From assembly GCA_015152515.1 (NCBI GenBank), contig SUTV01000004.1:62001-126000 (forward strand): a stretch of 64,000 nt of DNA, read 5' to 3'. The position numbers and the translations under genes were made by a program. Source of the DNA: Cyanobacteria bacterium SIG29 (GTDB lineage: Bacteria; Cyanobacteriota; Vampirovibrionia; Gastranaerophilales; Gastranaerophilaceae). Positions 1 through 8,060 of this stretch are shown here, in pieces. Position 1 is the first letter of the stretch. The number at the start of each line of letters is the position of its first letter. The notes under the pieces were generated by a model, which saw only the letters and a program-made list of their open reading frames with translations, ran no database searches and was not told the DNA's origin.

Positions 1-310
1 CAACATTATCACGTTTACTTACAAAACATACAGTCTTTGTCTCTGACATGTTTGTAACTGTCAAACAAGCAACTATATTAGCTTCATCATTATTTGTACA
101 CGCAATAAAAACATCAACATCTTTTATACCAATGGATTCAAGAACACTAATATTAGAACCAGAGCCTCTTACATATTCTAAATCTAATTTTTCAAAAGAA
201 TCACTACTATCATCTGGATCATCATCAATAATTATTATATCGTGGTCCTCGAAAAATTTCGTTGCTATCAAACAAGCAATTTCATTTGCACCATATATTA
301 CAATTTTCAT
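1..310 (-). CDS. TrkA-like RCK/TrkA-N NAD-binding protein, 3' end cut by the window
   Basis: Reading leftward from an ATG at 308-310 gives an open frame of 103 codons to the window edge. It begins MKIVIYGANEIACLIATKFF, a short Rossmann strand and nucleotide-binding loop. It continues through an acidic strand end (DIIIIDDDPDD), a LEYVRGSGSN segment and DVFIACTNNDEANIVACL, the classic order of a TrkA-N/RCK domain. In this family the domain binds NAD(H) or other nucleotides and gates Trk/Ktr potassium transporters from the cytoplasmic face. An AAGGGA ribosome-binding site precedes the start by a few bases. The first loop reads GANEIA rather than the usual GxGxxG, so nucleotide preference is unclear. 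The C-terminal RCK_C part, if present, is outside the window. Confidence 0.8.
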   Translation of the reverse strand, partial: MKIVIYGANEIACLIATKFFEDHDIIIIDDDPDDSSDSFEKLDLEYVRGSGSNISVLESIGIKDVDVFIACTNNDEANIVACLTVTNMSETKTVCFVSKRDNV

Positions 311-366
311 AAAAATCCCTTTTCCTTTTCTCTTTTATAAACTAAAAAGGAACTTTTGTCCAATTA

Positions 367-1725
367 TTAAAGTTGAGATATTTTTTGAGTAATTTCTTTT
401 TTTAATTCAGAATTATTTGTTGATTGAACAACTAAAAAAGCTTTTCCTAATAATTTTTTAGCTTTTGCAGAATTACCATAAGATAACATAATTTCTGCAG
501 CACTAACATAATTTTTTGCCAAACTTTCATTATCACCAACACTAGAATATGAACCAGCAGATTTACCAAAATACTTTAATGCTCTTGCTTTTTCACCCAA
601 TTTTTCACAATTATTACCATTTTTTGAAGAAATAAAACCCATTACTCTACCATCCTTTGTTTGCGTTGCAACAGTGTCTGACAAATCCATAAACATTAGC
701 GCGTTGTTTTTATCATACTTTTCTGTATGAACTTGTGATAAATTAGATAACACTTTTGCCTGCAACTTTAAATTATCAGCTTCTCCAGCAAAAGAAACTG
801 CAGCACAATAATGGTCAATAGCTGGTTCTAATTTCACATAATCATCATAAATCTTACCCATATACATATGTGATTTAGCCTTAATATTATTATTTTGTGT
901 TTGTCTTGCGGCTCTATCATAATTATAAAGCGCATCTTCTATTCTATTAATGTCATCATAAAGCCTAGCTTCTTCAAAATGAATCATTGCACAAGCTTGG
1001 CTATCACCAATTTCATCAGCATAAGCTAAAACATTTTGAAAAGAAGATAAAGCTTGTTCTTTTTCATCAGCATAAGCATATTTTTTTGCTTCAAGAAACA
1101 TTCTTTTTAATTCAGGATCTTGTGGAATATAAACACCTGAATCAGTTTGAGAAATCGGCATTTCTTCAGATGGAATTGTTTCTTCAACAATTTCATCAAC
1201 TTCTTCAACTATTACATCCTCTTGAACTGGCTCTTCGACTTTAGGAGTCTTAGCTTTATAATCAATTTGCTGTAAGAATAAAGCATCAACCCAATTTTCT
1301 ACAACCTTAGAAGGTTTTTTCAGCGTTTTTGTTATGTAATCATCTAAAATTTGTGAGGCATTTTTTAAATTTGCTTGGATTATTTGCGGATTTGGATTTT
1401 CTTTTTGAGCTTGGCTTTCAATCAAAGATAAATAAGATGAAACTTCAGCATTTATTTCATCTGGTGTACCAATTGCTTTTGCAGTATTTCTAAAATCTAT
1501 TAAAACTTGTTCTATTCCAATATGGCGTTTAGTGTAGTCTATTGCTACTTTTTCACCATTTGGGAAATGAGAGCCATAATTTGGCTGTCTTCTTTCTTCT
1601 TGCAGATTATTGTCAGCATTTTTAGAGGATTGAGAACCTTGCTCTTCCTCTTTCTTTTTATGTATTTGTTTGTTTTGAATACCCAAATAAGATTTAGCAT
1701 AGGCTGGGTATATAGTGTTATACAA
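367..1725 (-). CDS. TPR-repeat protein with Glu-rich linker
   Basis: A 452-residue protein. Residues from about 205 to 445 consist of helix pairs with TPR spacing: alternating A/Y/L/G helices such as EQALSSFQNVLAYADEIGD, IEDALYNYDRAARQTQ and ARALKYFGKSAGSYSSVGD. The N-terminal 30 residues are charged (KKKEEEQ), and a Glu/Val-rich stretch around residues 160-195 looks like a disordered linker. No signal peptide is seen, so it is probably a cytosolic scaffold. The start used here is TTG at 1725 with GAGG upstream; no in-frame ATG lies nearby, so the exact N-terminus is uncertain. It lies downstream of nothing obvious on its strand. The partner proteins are unknown. Confidence 0.7.
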   Translation of the reverse strand: MYNTIYPAYAKSYLGIQNKQIHKKKEEEQGSQSSKNADNNLQEERRQPNYGSHFPNGEKVAIDYTKRHIGIEQVLIDFRNTAKAIGTPDEINAEVSSYLSLIESQAQKENPNPQIIQANLKNASQILDDYITKTLKKPSKVVENWVDALFLQQIDYKAKTPKVEEPVQEDVIVEEVDEIVEETIPSEEMPISQTDSGVYIPQDPELKRMFLEAKKYAYADEKEQALSSFQNVLAYADEIGDSQACAMIHFEEARLYDDINRIEDALYNYDRAARQTQNNNIKAKSHMYMGKIYDDYVKLEPAIDHYCAAVSFAGEADNLKLQAKVLSNLSQVHTEKYDKNNALMFMDLSDTVATQTKDGRVMGFISSKNGNNCEKLGEKARALKYFGKSAGSYSSVGDNESLAKNYVSAAEIMLSYGNSAKAKKLLGKAFLVVQSTNNSELKKEITQKISQL

Positions 1726-1933
1726 TTGTACCGCCTCGCAATTACACGTGAATCCGCTGACACCTCTACATAACTAAGTATGTACTTTTTCTTCTAATTT
1801 TGAAATACGCTATTTAGTGTATTAATGTTTTTAAATACGAAAATCAATTTCTACTTGTGAACAAAATAATAAAAAGTTAAACCTGTCTTATGCTAAAAAA
1901 ATATTAAAAATGCATAAAATTTAAGGAAAAAAT

Positions 1934-2056
1934 ATGCAAAAGATACTATTTTTTATTCTAATTTGCTTCATGTTTCAACCAATGTCTTAAGCAAGAGACT
2001 ATGTAAAATTACACATGAAAGAAATAAAAAAAAAGGAACTTTTTGGGTTCCTCTGA
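1934..2056 (+). pseudogene. Broken exported-protein gene: signal peptide followed by an in-frame stop
   Basis: An AAGGAA ribosome-binding site is followed by ATG at 1934 and a good signal peptide (MQKILFFILICFMFQPMS). A TAA then falls exactly where cleavage would be expected. Reading on in the same frame gives ARDYVKLHMKEIKKKELFGFL before a TGA at 2054. Stop aside, this is the start of a normal exported protein, so I read it as a nonsense-mutated remnant. The alternative is a bare 18-residue hydrophobic peptide. The rest of the 1726-2293 gap holds no other convincing gene. Confidence 0.5.
2026..2052 (-). terminator. Intrinsic terminator-like hairpin (leftward)
   Basis: AGGAAC at 2034-2039 pairs with GTTCCT at 2047-2052 around a 7-base loop. 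On the minus strand the stem is followed by an uninterrupted run of T. It is probably a second-line terminator for leftward transcription from the dehydratase-like gene. It overlaps the broken exported-protein frame on the other strand. Confidence 0.5.
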
Positions 2057-2250
2057 AATCTTTTTCAATTTCCTCGTGTGTTAGTAAAGGTAGTAAGTAA
2101 GGTAAGTATGAATATAAAACTTTTGTTTAATCTCTCTTAATATCTCTCGTGTGTTTTTGATGTTTGTTTCATCATCTACATATATATAAAGTATATACAA
2201 AATAAATAATTGCCTGTTTAGACAATTTCGTTACATTACTTTACAAAAAC

Positions 2251-2286
2251 AAAATAAAACCCAGTAAATTCAACATTTTCTGGGTT
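2251..2286 (-). terminator. Intrinsic terminator after the CoA-dehydratase-like gene
   Basis: AACCCAG (2258-2264) and CTGGGTT (2280-2286) form a 7-bp stem. Read leftward, a T-rich tract follows. It sits directly downstream of the leftward gene ending at 2294. Confidence 0.7.
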
Positions 2287-2293
2287 AATTAAT

Positions 2294-3418
2294 TTAATTT
2301 AAACTTGCTTCTTTTTTCTTTTTATATAATTTTCTTCGTCTCATTAAATCAACGAAGGCTTCAAGCCTTGTTATATATCCTGCTCTACCTGTTTGTTCAT
2401 CCATAATTAATGTCAAAATTGGAATTTCACAATTTTCTCTCATAGAAGGGAAAATGTTTTGAGACATAATTTCTGGCATACAAGTAAATGGACTAACGTG
2501 GATAATACCATCAACCCCACGTTCATTTGCATACGCAACATCACTTACAGACTCTAATGCATCACCACCAATATCTCTCATAAGATATGGTCTTGCTAAT
2601 CGATAAGCACGCTCTAAGTGAGTTTCACCTTTTTTAAATGCTTTTGGAATAATTGCATCTTTTACAAAACTAGAAACTGTTAATGTTCTTTTTGTTTGTA
2701 CACCCATTCTTCCTAATTCTTTTTCAATATTCTGATTAGAAAATGGATCTTGCACTAAGAAAATTTCACCTGTGATATCGACATATATAACATCACGATT
2801 TTCATCAATTTCAGTTTTTTTAATTTCTGCTATTGCTTCTTTTTCTGCTTTAATCAATTCTTTTGTGTTAGAAGCATCAATAATTATACCTAATGCTTTG
2901 TTATAATGTTTTTCTGCTGTTCCAACTACAACTTCTCTTGCACGATAATAAGAAAATAAATTTTCAACTCGATCAAGTACAAACATTTTTCTCAATGCAA
3001 TATTAATAGCCTTTGCAATTAATACAGGATTTCCATCTGAAATTTCAGACAAAAATCTATACATTCCTTTAAAACCATCATATAATTGCAATTCTAAATA
3101 TTTTGATTCATAGCCCATTTCTTTAAGTACGTGTCTAATACTTTGACCATATTCACCTAAACGGCAAATACCAGGTGAAGAAATCATTGCAACATAGTCA
3201 GCGCCTTTTTCGATGGCTTGCAAAAAGTTTCCTAAAACCAATTTATAAGGTAAACAAATTGATTCTGGGCTATACTTATTTGCTAATTCTAAAGTACGTT
3301 TATTTGTTTTTGGAGGAACCAAAGGTTCAACACCAAGCTTTTTTAAAGCTGCTGCCCAACCAATATAAACGTTACCCATATGAGGAAATGCTACTTTTAT
3401 CGGCTCTTTGTTCTTCAT
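2294..3418 (-). CDS. 2-hydroxyacyl-CoA dehydratase/activase-related protein (DUF2229/HgdB-like)
   Basis: 374 residues. The opening KVAFPHMGNVYIGWAAALKKLGVE and the segments ESICLPYKLVLGNF, MISSPGICRLGEYGQ and HVSPFTCMPEIMSQNI are typical of the CoA-substrate-enzyme activase-associated family related to HgdB. The conserved cysteines in those segments would ligate an iron-sulfur cluster. Such proteins occur both in 2-hydroxyacyl-CoA dehydration and as widely distributed stand-alone proteins of uncertain role in anaerobes. The usual ATPase activator (BadF/HgdC type) is not visible in the window, so the substrate cannot be named. The gene lies 6 bases downstream of the wHTH-like gene and is probably co-transcribed with it. 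Confidence 0.75.
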   Translation of the reverse strand: MKNKEPIKVAFPHMGNVYIGWAAALKKLGVEPLVPPKTNKRTLELANKYSPESICLPYKLVLGNFLQAIEKGADYVAMISSPGICRLGEYGQSIRHVLKEMGYESKYLELQLYDGFKGMYRFLSEISDGNPVLIAKAINIALRKMFVLDRVENLFSYYRAREVVVGTAEKHYNKALGIIIDASNTKELIKAEKEAIAEIKKTEIDENRDVIYVDITGEIFLVQDPFSNQNIEKELGRMGVQTKRTLTVSSFVKDAIIPKAFKKGETHLERAYRLARPYLMRDIGGDALESVSDVAYANERGVDGIIHVSPFTCMPEIMSQNIFPSMRENCEIPILTLIMDEQTGRAGYITRLEAFVDLMRRRKLYKKKKEASLN

Positions 3419-3424
3419 TGATTA

Positions 3425-4003
3425 TTATACTTTCAACAAATAACCGCCATTATCGGCATTTTGAAGAATATCTTCGTTTAATTTACCTCTTAGATTTTTA
3501 ATATATTTATATACATAATCTCTTGGTAATTCTAAAATTTTTGCCAAATCACGAGCATATACAATTGTATTTTTATTTTCTAAGAAATGGTCAAATACTA
3601 ATTGTTCACGAGCTGTTAATGCTTTATTAAATGAAAAATTAACTGCTTCATCAACTTCTTTTGGTGAAACACTTACTTTTGTTTCTTTTTTCTTTGCAAC
3701 AGTTGTTTCTTTTTTCTCAACTTCTGATTTTTTCGCAATAGATTTTACTTCTTTTTTCTCAACTATCTCTTTTTCTTTATTAAAAGATTTTATTGCTAAT
3801 GTTTGAATTTTTTCTGTTTTAAGAGCATATCTATCTACAGACATAGAATTCAATGATCTAAACATAACACTATCAACCAAACTATCATCATGTTTTTCTT
3901 CTTGAATCACTTTACCTAATCTAGCCGCATATTCTTCTAATGTAATACGTTCTAATGAGCTTCTCCATTTACGGATTTCTTCTTTGCTCAAGTATTCACT
4001 CAT
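3425..4003 (-). CDS. Hypothetical protein with C-terminal winged-helix-like region
   Basis: 192 residues from the ATG at 4003. That start is preferred to the upstream in-frame TTG because AAGGAG lies 10 bases before the ATG and only one base before the TTG. The N-terminal half is helical and charged, with a Lys/Glu-rich linker at about residues 80-115 (KKEVKSIAKKSEVEKKE). The last 70 residues (LTAREQLVFDHFLENKNTIV ... LPRDYVYKYIKNLRGKLN ... NADNGGYLLKV) resemble a winged-helix DNA-binding fold of the response-regulator type ending in a G-Y-L wing. No receiver domain is present. It may be a DNA-binding regulator of the downstream dehydratase-like gene. Function unproven. Confidence 0.6.
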   Translation of the reverse strand: MSEYLSKEEIRKWRSSLERITLEEYAARLGKVIQEEKHDDSLVDSVMFRSLNSMSVDRYALKTEKIQTLAIKSFNKEKEIVEKKEVKSIAKKSEVEKKETTVAKKKETKVSVSPKEVDEAVNFSFNKALTAREQLVFDHFLENKNTIVYARDLAKILELPRDYVYKYIKNLRGKLNEDILQNADNGGYLLKV

Positions 4004-4213
4004 GCTTAACAATCTCCTTGACTCTGAATAATTAAACTGTTTTTTGGATTAATAAAAATTGCGTTTTATTTATAAAATTAATAATCTAATCGCTAAAGTT
4101 TTTTGCTTAATCTCATTCTCACATTTATAAATTTAACACAAATTATAAGTAAAATCTTTAAATGTAAAATATTTTGCAAATAGATTTACAAATTCATTTT
4201 GTACACTAAATCT

Positions 4214-4894
4214 TTATGAGAAGAAATGACCTCTTTTTGAGTTCAATGTAATATTATCAAATGAATACAATCTTGCTGGGCGTTTTGAACCTATTTTTGT
4301 ATATTCATTTAATTCCTTCAATACAGAACCCGTTAAAACTTTCTTTCTAAAATTACGTTTGTCTAATTTCATATCTAAAATTAATTCATACGATTTTTGA
4401 AGTTCAGTTAATGTGAATTTTTCTGGCAATAGTTGAAACGCTATTGGACAAAATTCTAAACGTTCTCTCATTCTTTTAATAGAATATTCAATAATTTCTT
4501 TGTGGTCAAAAGCTAGTACTGGTAAATTATAAACTTCGTGCCATTGTACTTCTGTAACACCTTGAGAATTATCAAAAGATAACTTAATATCATCACTTCT
4601 TATTAATGCGAAATATGCACAAGTGATAACCCTTGAACTTGGATAACGAAGTGGATCACCGAAAGTATAAAGCTGTTCAAGATAAATATTATCAACGTTA
4701 GTTTTTTCTTTCAAAATTCTTAACGCCGCATTGTCTAGATTTTCTGACAATCTGATAAAACCCCCTGGTATCGCCCAACGACCTTTAAATGGTTCATTCG
4801 CACGTTTAACAAGTAATACTTTTAACTTGTTATCTTTAATTGTAAATATCACAACGTCGGTCGTAATTTCGTGGGTTTTTATCTCTTGAAACAT
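4214..4894 (-). CDS. NrtR-like regulator: degenerate Nudix domain plus winged helix
   Basis: 226 residues. Residues 10-145 form a Nudix fold (TDVVIFTIKDNKLKVLLVKR, WAIPGGFIRLSENLDNAALR). The catalytic box should read GX5EX7REUXEEXGU but here reads G-x5-E-x7-R-I-L-K-E-K, so two of the metal-binding glutamates are lost. Residues 150-220 form a C-terminal winged helix (FTLTELQKSYELILD, FRKKVL). This architecture and loss of hydrolase residues is characteristic of NrtR, a repressor of NAD metabolism that senses ADP-ribose derivatives. A nadE gene lies in the same window, but I found no shared operator, so the regulon is inferred. An AGAAGAGA ribosome-binding site precedes the ATG. Confidence 0.75.
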   Translation of the reverse strand: MFQEIKTHEITTDVVIFTIKDNKLKVLLVKRANEPFKGRWAIPGGFIRLSENLDNAALRILKEKTNVDNIYLEQLYTFGDPLRYPSSRVITCAYFALIRSDDIKLSFDNSQGVTEVQWHEVYNLPVLAFDHKEIIEYSIKRMRERLEFCPIAFQLLPEKFTLTELQKSYELILDMKLDKRNFRKKVLTGSVLKELNEYTKIGSKRPARLYSFDNITLNSKRGHFFS

Positions 4895-4911
4895 TCTCTT
4901 CTACCTTTTAA

Positions 4912-5505
4912 CTATATTCCTTGATTTGACAAATATGATTTTAATACAGCTTCGTGCTCTGTTCTAAAATCAGAATTCTCATCCAATAAACCAATTTCTT
5001 TAACAGACTCTTTATATTGAGAAATAGCAGGATCAGGATTTACCTTCATATTGTTATAATTTGCCATTATCACAGAAACAAATCTTTTTGTTTCCTTAAA
5101 TGGAGGAATTCCTTTATACTTTCTAACATTCCCAGGACCTGCATTATAAGCTGCCAATGCTAACTCTGTAGAGCCAAACATTTTATACATTTTTTTATAA
5201 TATTCAATGCCACCTTTAATATTTTCACTTAATTTATATGGGTTATAGCCCATTTTTCTAGCAGTTGACGGCATTAATTGAAATACACCAACAGCACCAT
5301 ATCTACTTTTACTTTCGTGACAAAAGTTCGATTCTTTTTGAGCAATGCTTAGCGCTAAAGCAGGGTCTAAACCCATCTCCATCGCATGTTTTACAATCAA
5401 TTCCTTCACCGCAACTTTTGAAACAGCATCAGCACTTACACTTTGTGGGAAATTAATAATTGTAAAAACAACAGCCAATATTGATATTATTACTTTTCGA
5501 GCCAT
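4912..5505 (-). CDS. Lytic transglycosylase (SLT domain), exported
   Basis: 197 residues. A signal peptide (residues 1-25, ending FPQSVSADA) precedes a compact SLT domain. The catalytic glutamate lies in LALSIAQKESNF. The family motifs GAVGVFQLMPSTARKMGYNP and ELALAAYNAGPGNVRKY follow. These enzymes cleave the MurNAc-GlcNAc bond non-hydrolytically in the periplasm during wall turnover. The ATG at 5505 is chosen because GAGG sits 6 bases upstream; the longer TTG start would swallow this site. It ends 17 bases before the NrtR-like gene on the same strand and may share a transcript with it. Confidence 0.9.
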   Translation of the reverse strand: MARKVIISILAVVFTIINFPQSVSADAVSKVAVKELIVKHAMEMGLDPALALSIAQKESNFCHESKSRYGAVGVFQLMPSTARKMGYNPYKLSENIKGGIEYYKKMYKMFGSTELALAAYNAGPGNVRKYKGIPPFKETKRFVSVIMANYNNMKVNPDPAISQYKESVKEIGLLDENSDFRTEHEAVLKSYLSNQGI

Positions 5506-5625
5506 GTAAATCCTCAAGTTTATTTATCACGCTTTAAAGTTACCTCTTTAAAATTTTATTATAAAAACATAAATTTTCAACATGAGGACTATTAATGTTA
5601 TTGATGTTTATTTACAATTCAATTT

Positions 5626-5814
5626 TTAATCTAAAAGCTTATCTAAAATATCAGCTTGTTCAGATGACCTTTTAACATCATAAACCATATTGCGTTTCAT
5701 GTAAGTTCTCAAAGCTTCACGAATAAGCTCGCTTCTTGTTCTTTGCTCATTTACGGCAACTTCATCTATTTGATTTAAGAATTTATCAGGGATTGATAAT
5801 AACACTTTCGCCAT
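5626..5814 (-). CDS. Ribbon-helix-helix (CopG/Arc-type) DNA-binding protein
   Basis: 62 residues. MAKVLLSIPDKFLNQIDEVA supplies the N-terminal beta strand and first helix. NEQRTRSELIREALRTYMKR supplies the turn and second helix, the standard RHH layout. Such proteins dimerise to place a two-stranded sheet in the DNA major groove and are often antitoxins or autorepressors. No toxin partner is adjacent, and the gene is divergent from the M20 peptidase with a gap of about 80 bp, so it may control that promoter. The C-terminal tail (EQADILDKLLD) is acidic. Confidence 0.8.
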   Translation of the reverse strand: MAKVLLSIPDKFLNQIDEVAVNEQRTRSELIREALRTYMKRNMVYDVKRSSEQADILDKLLD

Positions 5815-5898
5815 AATTTTTCCTTACATTTTTCCACATTTATATTATATACTATTCGAGCTTTATAGTCTATAATTTTACACAAAGGAGAAAATAAA

Positions 5899-7131
5899 AT
5901 GGAAAATATAAGAAAAGAAAATAAATTAATAGACCTATTTTGCACTCTAGCATTAATTCCTTCACCTTCTTTGAAAGAAGAAAAAGTTGCAGAAAAAATA
6001 TTAACTATTTTTAAAGAAAATAATATTGAAGCTTCTAAAGATGAATATGGAAATATAAAAGCAAAAGTTAAAGCAACAGATAACAACAAAAAACCATTAT
6101 TACTAAGCGCACATATGGATGTTGTAGGTGATGATTCTCCTATAAATTTAAAATTAAACGGCGATATTATTGAAACAGATAAAACAAGAACTCTAGGTGC
6201 AGATGATAAAGCTGGCGTGGCTGCTGCAATTTTATTAGCACTTGAACTTACAAACAATAAAGAACTTTCTCACGGCGGACTTGAAATTATTTTTACCCGT
6301 GATGAAGAACAAACAATGAGCGGTATACACCACGTTAAAATGAATGAAATTGAAGCAGAACACATTTTAGTTTTAGATGCAGATGAACTTGGACAAGTAC
6401 AAATTGCAGGCGCAAGCTATTCTAATCTAACAATTAATGTAAAAGGCTTAAAAGGTGGACATTCTGGTATAAACATTGATGATGAAACAAGATTAAACGC
6501 AGCAAAATTAATTGCTGAATTAACAAATGAAATTCCTCAAGGCGTTTATAAAAAAGATGAATTTGGCATTGTTACTTCAATCAATTTAGGTATGATAATT
6601 GGTGGCGGAATTGAAACTGCAATTGATAATATCAAAGAAAACAATATAAAAAGTAATGAATATTTAGACTACATTGTTAAAAAAGCAATAACTAATGTTA
6701 TTAATACAAAAGCCGGAGCCACATACTCAATTAGAAGCTCAAGCAGAGAATATGAAAAAAATCTTATTACAGATATAAAATTAATAGTTGATAACTTTAA
6801 CAAGAAATATGATGGATTAGCTATTGCTACAATGGAAGTTAGCGAACACTTACCACCATTTGAAAAAAGTGATGACGATACTTTAATAAAAGTGGCTGAA
6901 AAAGCTAGTGAAAATTTGGGCTATAAAGTTGAAATTTCAACTTTCCATGCCGGTGCAGAAACACATATTTATGCAAACAACAAAAATAAATTTGGAGTTC
7001 AATTCAAACCAACATTAGTAGGTTTAGCAAATATTTATAATATGCACTCTGCTAATGAACAAATTGATTATAAGAGCTATTTAAAAGGATATGAACTATT
7101 AAAAGAAATGTTCAAAGTTTATAATGTATAA
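5899..7131 (+). CDS. M20-family metallopeptidase (peptidase T-like)
   Basis: 410 residues. Metal-binding and catalytic segments are in family order: LSAHMDVV (first zinc His and catalytic Asp), GADDKAG (bridging Asp), FTRDEEQT (catalytic Glu then metal Glu), LDADE, a dimerisation domain with GLKGGHSG, then HAGAETH and MHSANEQ with the last His. It is a cytosolic di-zinc exopeptidase of the PepT/M42-like M20 clade, most likely cleaving short peptides. No signal peptide is seen. The ribosome-binding site AAAGGAG lies 9 bases before the ATG. It is monocistronic, followed by repeat-rich DNA. Confidence 0.85.
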   Translation: MENIRKENKLIDLFCTLALIPSPSLKEEKVAEKILTIFKENNIEASKDEYGNIKAKVKATDNNKKPLLLSAHMDVVGDDSPINLKLNGDIIETDKTRTLGADDKAGVAAAILLALELTNNKELSHGGLEIIFTRDEEQTMSGIHHVKMNEIEAEHILVLDADELGQVQIAGASYSNLTINVKGLKGGHSGINIDDETRLNAAKLIAELTNEIPQGVYKKDEFGIVTSINLGMIIGGGIETAIDNIKENNIKSNEYLDYIVKKAITNVINTKAGATYSIRSSSREYEKNLITDIKLIVDNFNKKYDGLAIATMEVSEHLPPFEKSDDDTLIKVAEKASENLGYKVEISTFHAGAETHIYANNKNKFGVQFKPTLVGLANIYNMHSANEQIDYKSYLKGYELLKEMFKVYNV

Positions 7132-7141
7132 AAAATATAAC

Positions 7142-7225
7142 CATATATGGAGTTAAGGAATACACTGCTACCATATATGGAGTTTCGTAATTATGTTTTA
7201 TTTTTAATGTGTCATATATGGAGTT
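7142..7225 (+). repeat. Three direct copies of catatatggagtt
   Basis: The 13-mer catatatggagtt occurs at 7142-7154, 7172-7184 and 7213-7225, with start-to-start spacings of 30 and 41 bases. The spacers are dissimilar. The copies open a stretch of about 520 bp between the M20 peptidase and rpsO that has no convincing gene. An 84-codon open frame through it (7147-7401) looks accidental, since it runs through the repeats and palindromes. Confidence 0.6.
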
Positions 7226-7230
7226 ATGTA

Positions 7231-7313
7231 AAATCACTTATTGAAACAACATCAAGACTTCATCTGTTTGAGCGTAAGCGAGTTATGAAGTCTAAAGTTG
7301 AAATTAGTGATTT
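7231..7313. repeat. Imperfect long inverted repeat
   Basis: AAATCACT (7231-7238) mirrors AGTGATTT (7306-7313), and AGACTTCAT (7255-7263) mirrors ATGAAGTCT (7285-7293), giving a nested palindrome around a GAGCGTAAGCGAG centre. The layout is that of a small palindromic mobile repeat rather than a terminator, because no T-run follows. A second palindrome, GGTAGGCT-aa-AGCCTACC at 7392-7409, follows. The string ggtaggctaa also occurs near 63900. Confidence 0.55.
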
Positions 7314-7468
7314 GAATAACGGAATATCTGGCACGAGTTTTGATGGAACTTTTACGGTAAAAGTTCCCCCGTCTGGAAGACAAAAAAGATTGGTAGGCTA
7401 AAGCCTACCTAATAACTGTAATCTCTTTTTGTAATGAGAAAAGTATCATATAAGAAAATTTTTTATAT

Positions 7469-7497
7469 GTACTTTCTTTGTCAGCAAAGGAAAGTAC
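7469..7497. repeat. REP-like palindrome before rpsO
   Basis: GTACTTTCTTTG (7469-7480) and CAAAGGAAAGTAC (7485-7497) form a strong hairpin with a TCAG loop. Sequences built on an actttctttg/caaag(g)aaagt core are common dispersed palindromes in many bacteria. It could shape the 5' region of the rpsO transcript, but no ribosomal-protein leader structure is recognisable here. Confidence 0.5.
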
Positions 7498-7653
7498 CAA
7501 AGAAACTGCCAAGCGGAACTACATTCATTAATAGAAATAACTTCTTTTAATAAAATTTAATCATGCTCTTGAAAAGTAATTTTCTTCATATTAATATATT
7601 TTCCATAGACTTACCCACCAAACAAGTCACAAAATTAAAAAGGAAAAAACCAA

Positions 7654-7929
7654 ATGACAATTAACTTAAAAAACAAATCAGAAATCGTTGCAAAATACGG
7701 TAAAGATGCAAAAGATACAGGAAGCGTAGAAACCCAAATCGCTTTATTAACAGCAAAAATCATTGAATTAACAGAACACTTAAAAGCTAATGCTAAAGAT
7801 TTCCAAGGCAAACGTGGTCTTTTAATGATGGTTGGTAAAAGAAAAAGACTTTTATCATACTTAAAAGATAGAAATCTTGATGATTACAGAAAATTAATCA
7901 AAGCATTAAACATCAGAGAAACAAAATAG
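7654..7929 (+). CDS. rpsO: 30S ribosomal protein S15
   Basis: 91 residues, the usual length for S15. The segments DTGSVETQIALLTAKIIELTEHLK, KDFQGKRGLLMMVGKRKRLLSYLK and DYRKLIKALNIRETK match the helical S15 fold, including the conserved G-S-x-E-x-Q-I motif that contacts 16S rRNA. A purine-rich ribosome-binding site (AAAAAGGAAAAAA) precedes the ATG. The gene is followed by its own terminator, so it is expressed alone. In many bacteria rpsO is next to pnp; that linkage is absent here. Confidence 0.97.
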   Translation: MTINLKNKSEIVAKYGKDAKDTGSVETQIALLTAKIIELTEHLKANAKDFQGKRGLLMMVGKRKRLLSYLKDRNLDDYRKLIKALNIRETK

Positions 7930-7948
7930 TTTAACTTATAAAGAAAAA

Positions 7949-7984
7949 AGAACTTATTGACCCAACAATAAGTTCTTTTTTTAT
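7949..7984 (+). terminator. Intrinsic terminator of rpsO
   Basis: AGAACTTATTG (7949-7959) pairs perfectly with CAATAAGTTCT (7966-7976) across a 6-base loop, followed by a T-run. Confidence 0.92.
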
Positions 7985-8060
7985 GCAATTTGACCAAAGA
8001 GCTTATTGAGAGTAGAATTTATAAATAGATAGTTAAGGCAAGTCACGAAAGAGAGCCAAA

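Noticed and set aside
48..392. 114-codon rightward frame at the left edge
   Set aside because: It is antisense to a minus-strand TrkA-N domain whose protein sequence is recognisable, so it is a shadow.
7142..7225. Possible CRISPR array
   Set aside because: Only three 13-base repeats with unequal spacing and no cas genes; too short for a CRISPR repeat.
7147..7401. 84-codon frame starting inside the direct repeats
   Set aside because: It runs through direct and inverted repeats, has no family similarity that I recognise and composition unlike neighbouring proteins.
7985..8060. SAM riboswitch upstream of metK
   Set aside because: The gap after the rpsO terminator is only about 75 bp and lacks the core kink-turn and stem pattern of any SAM riboswitch class I know.
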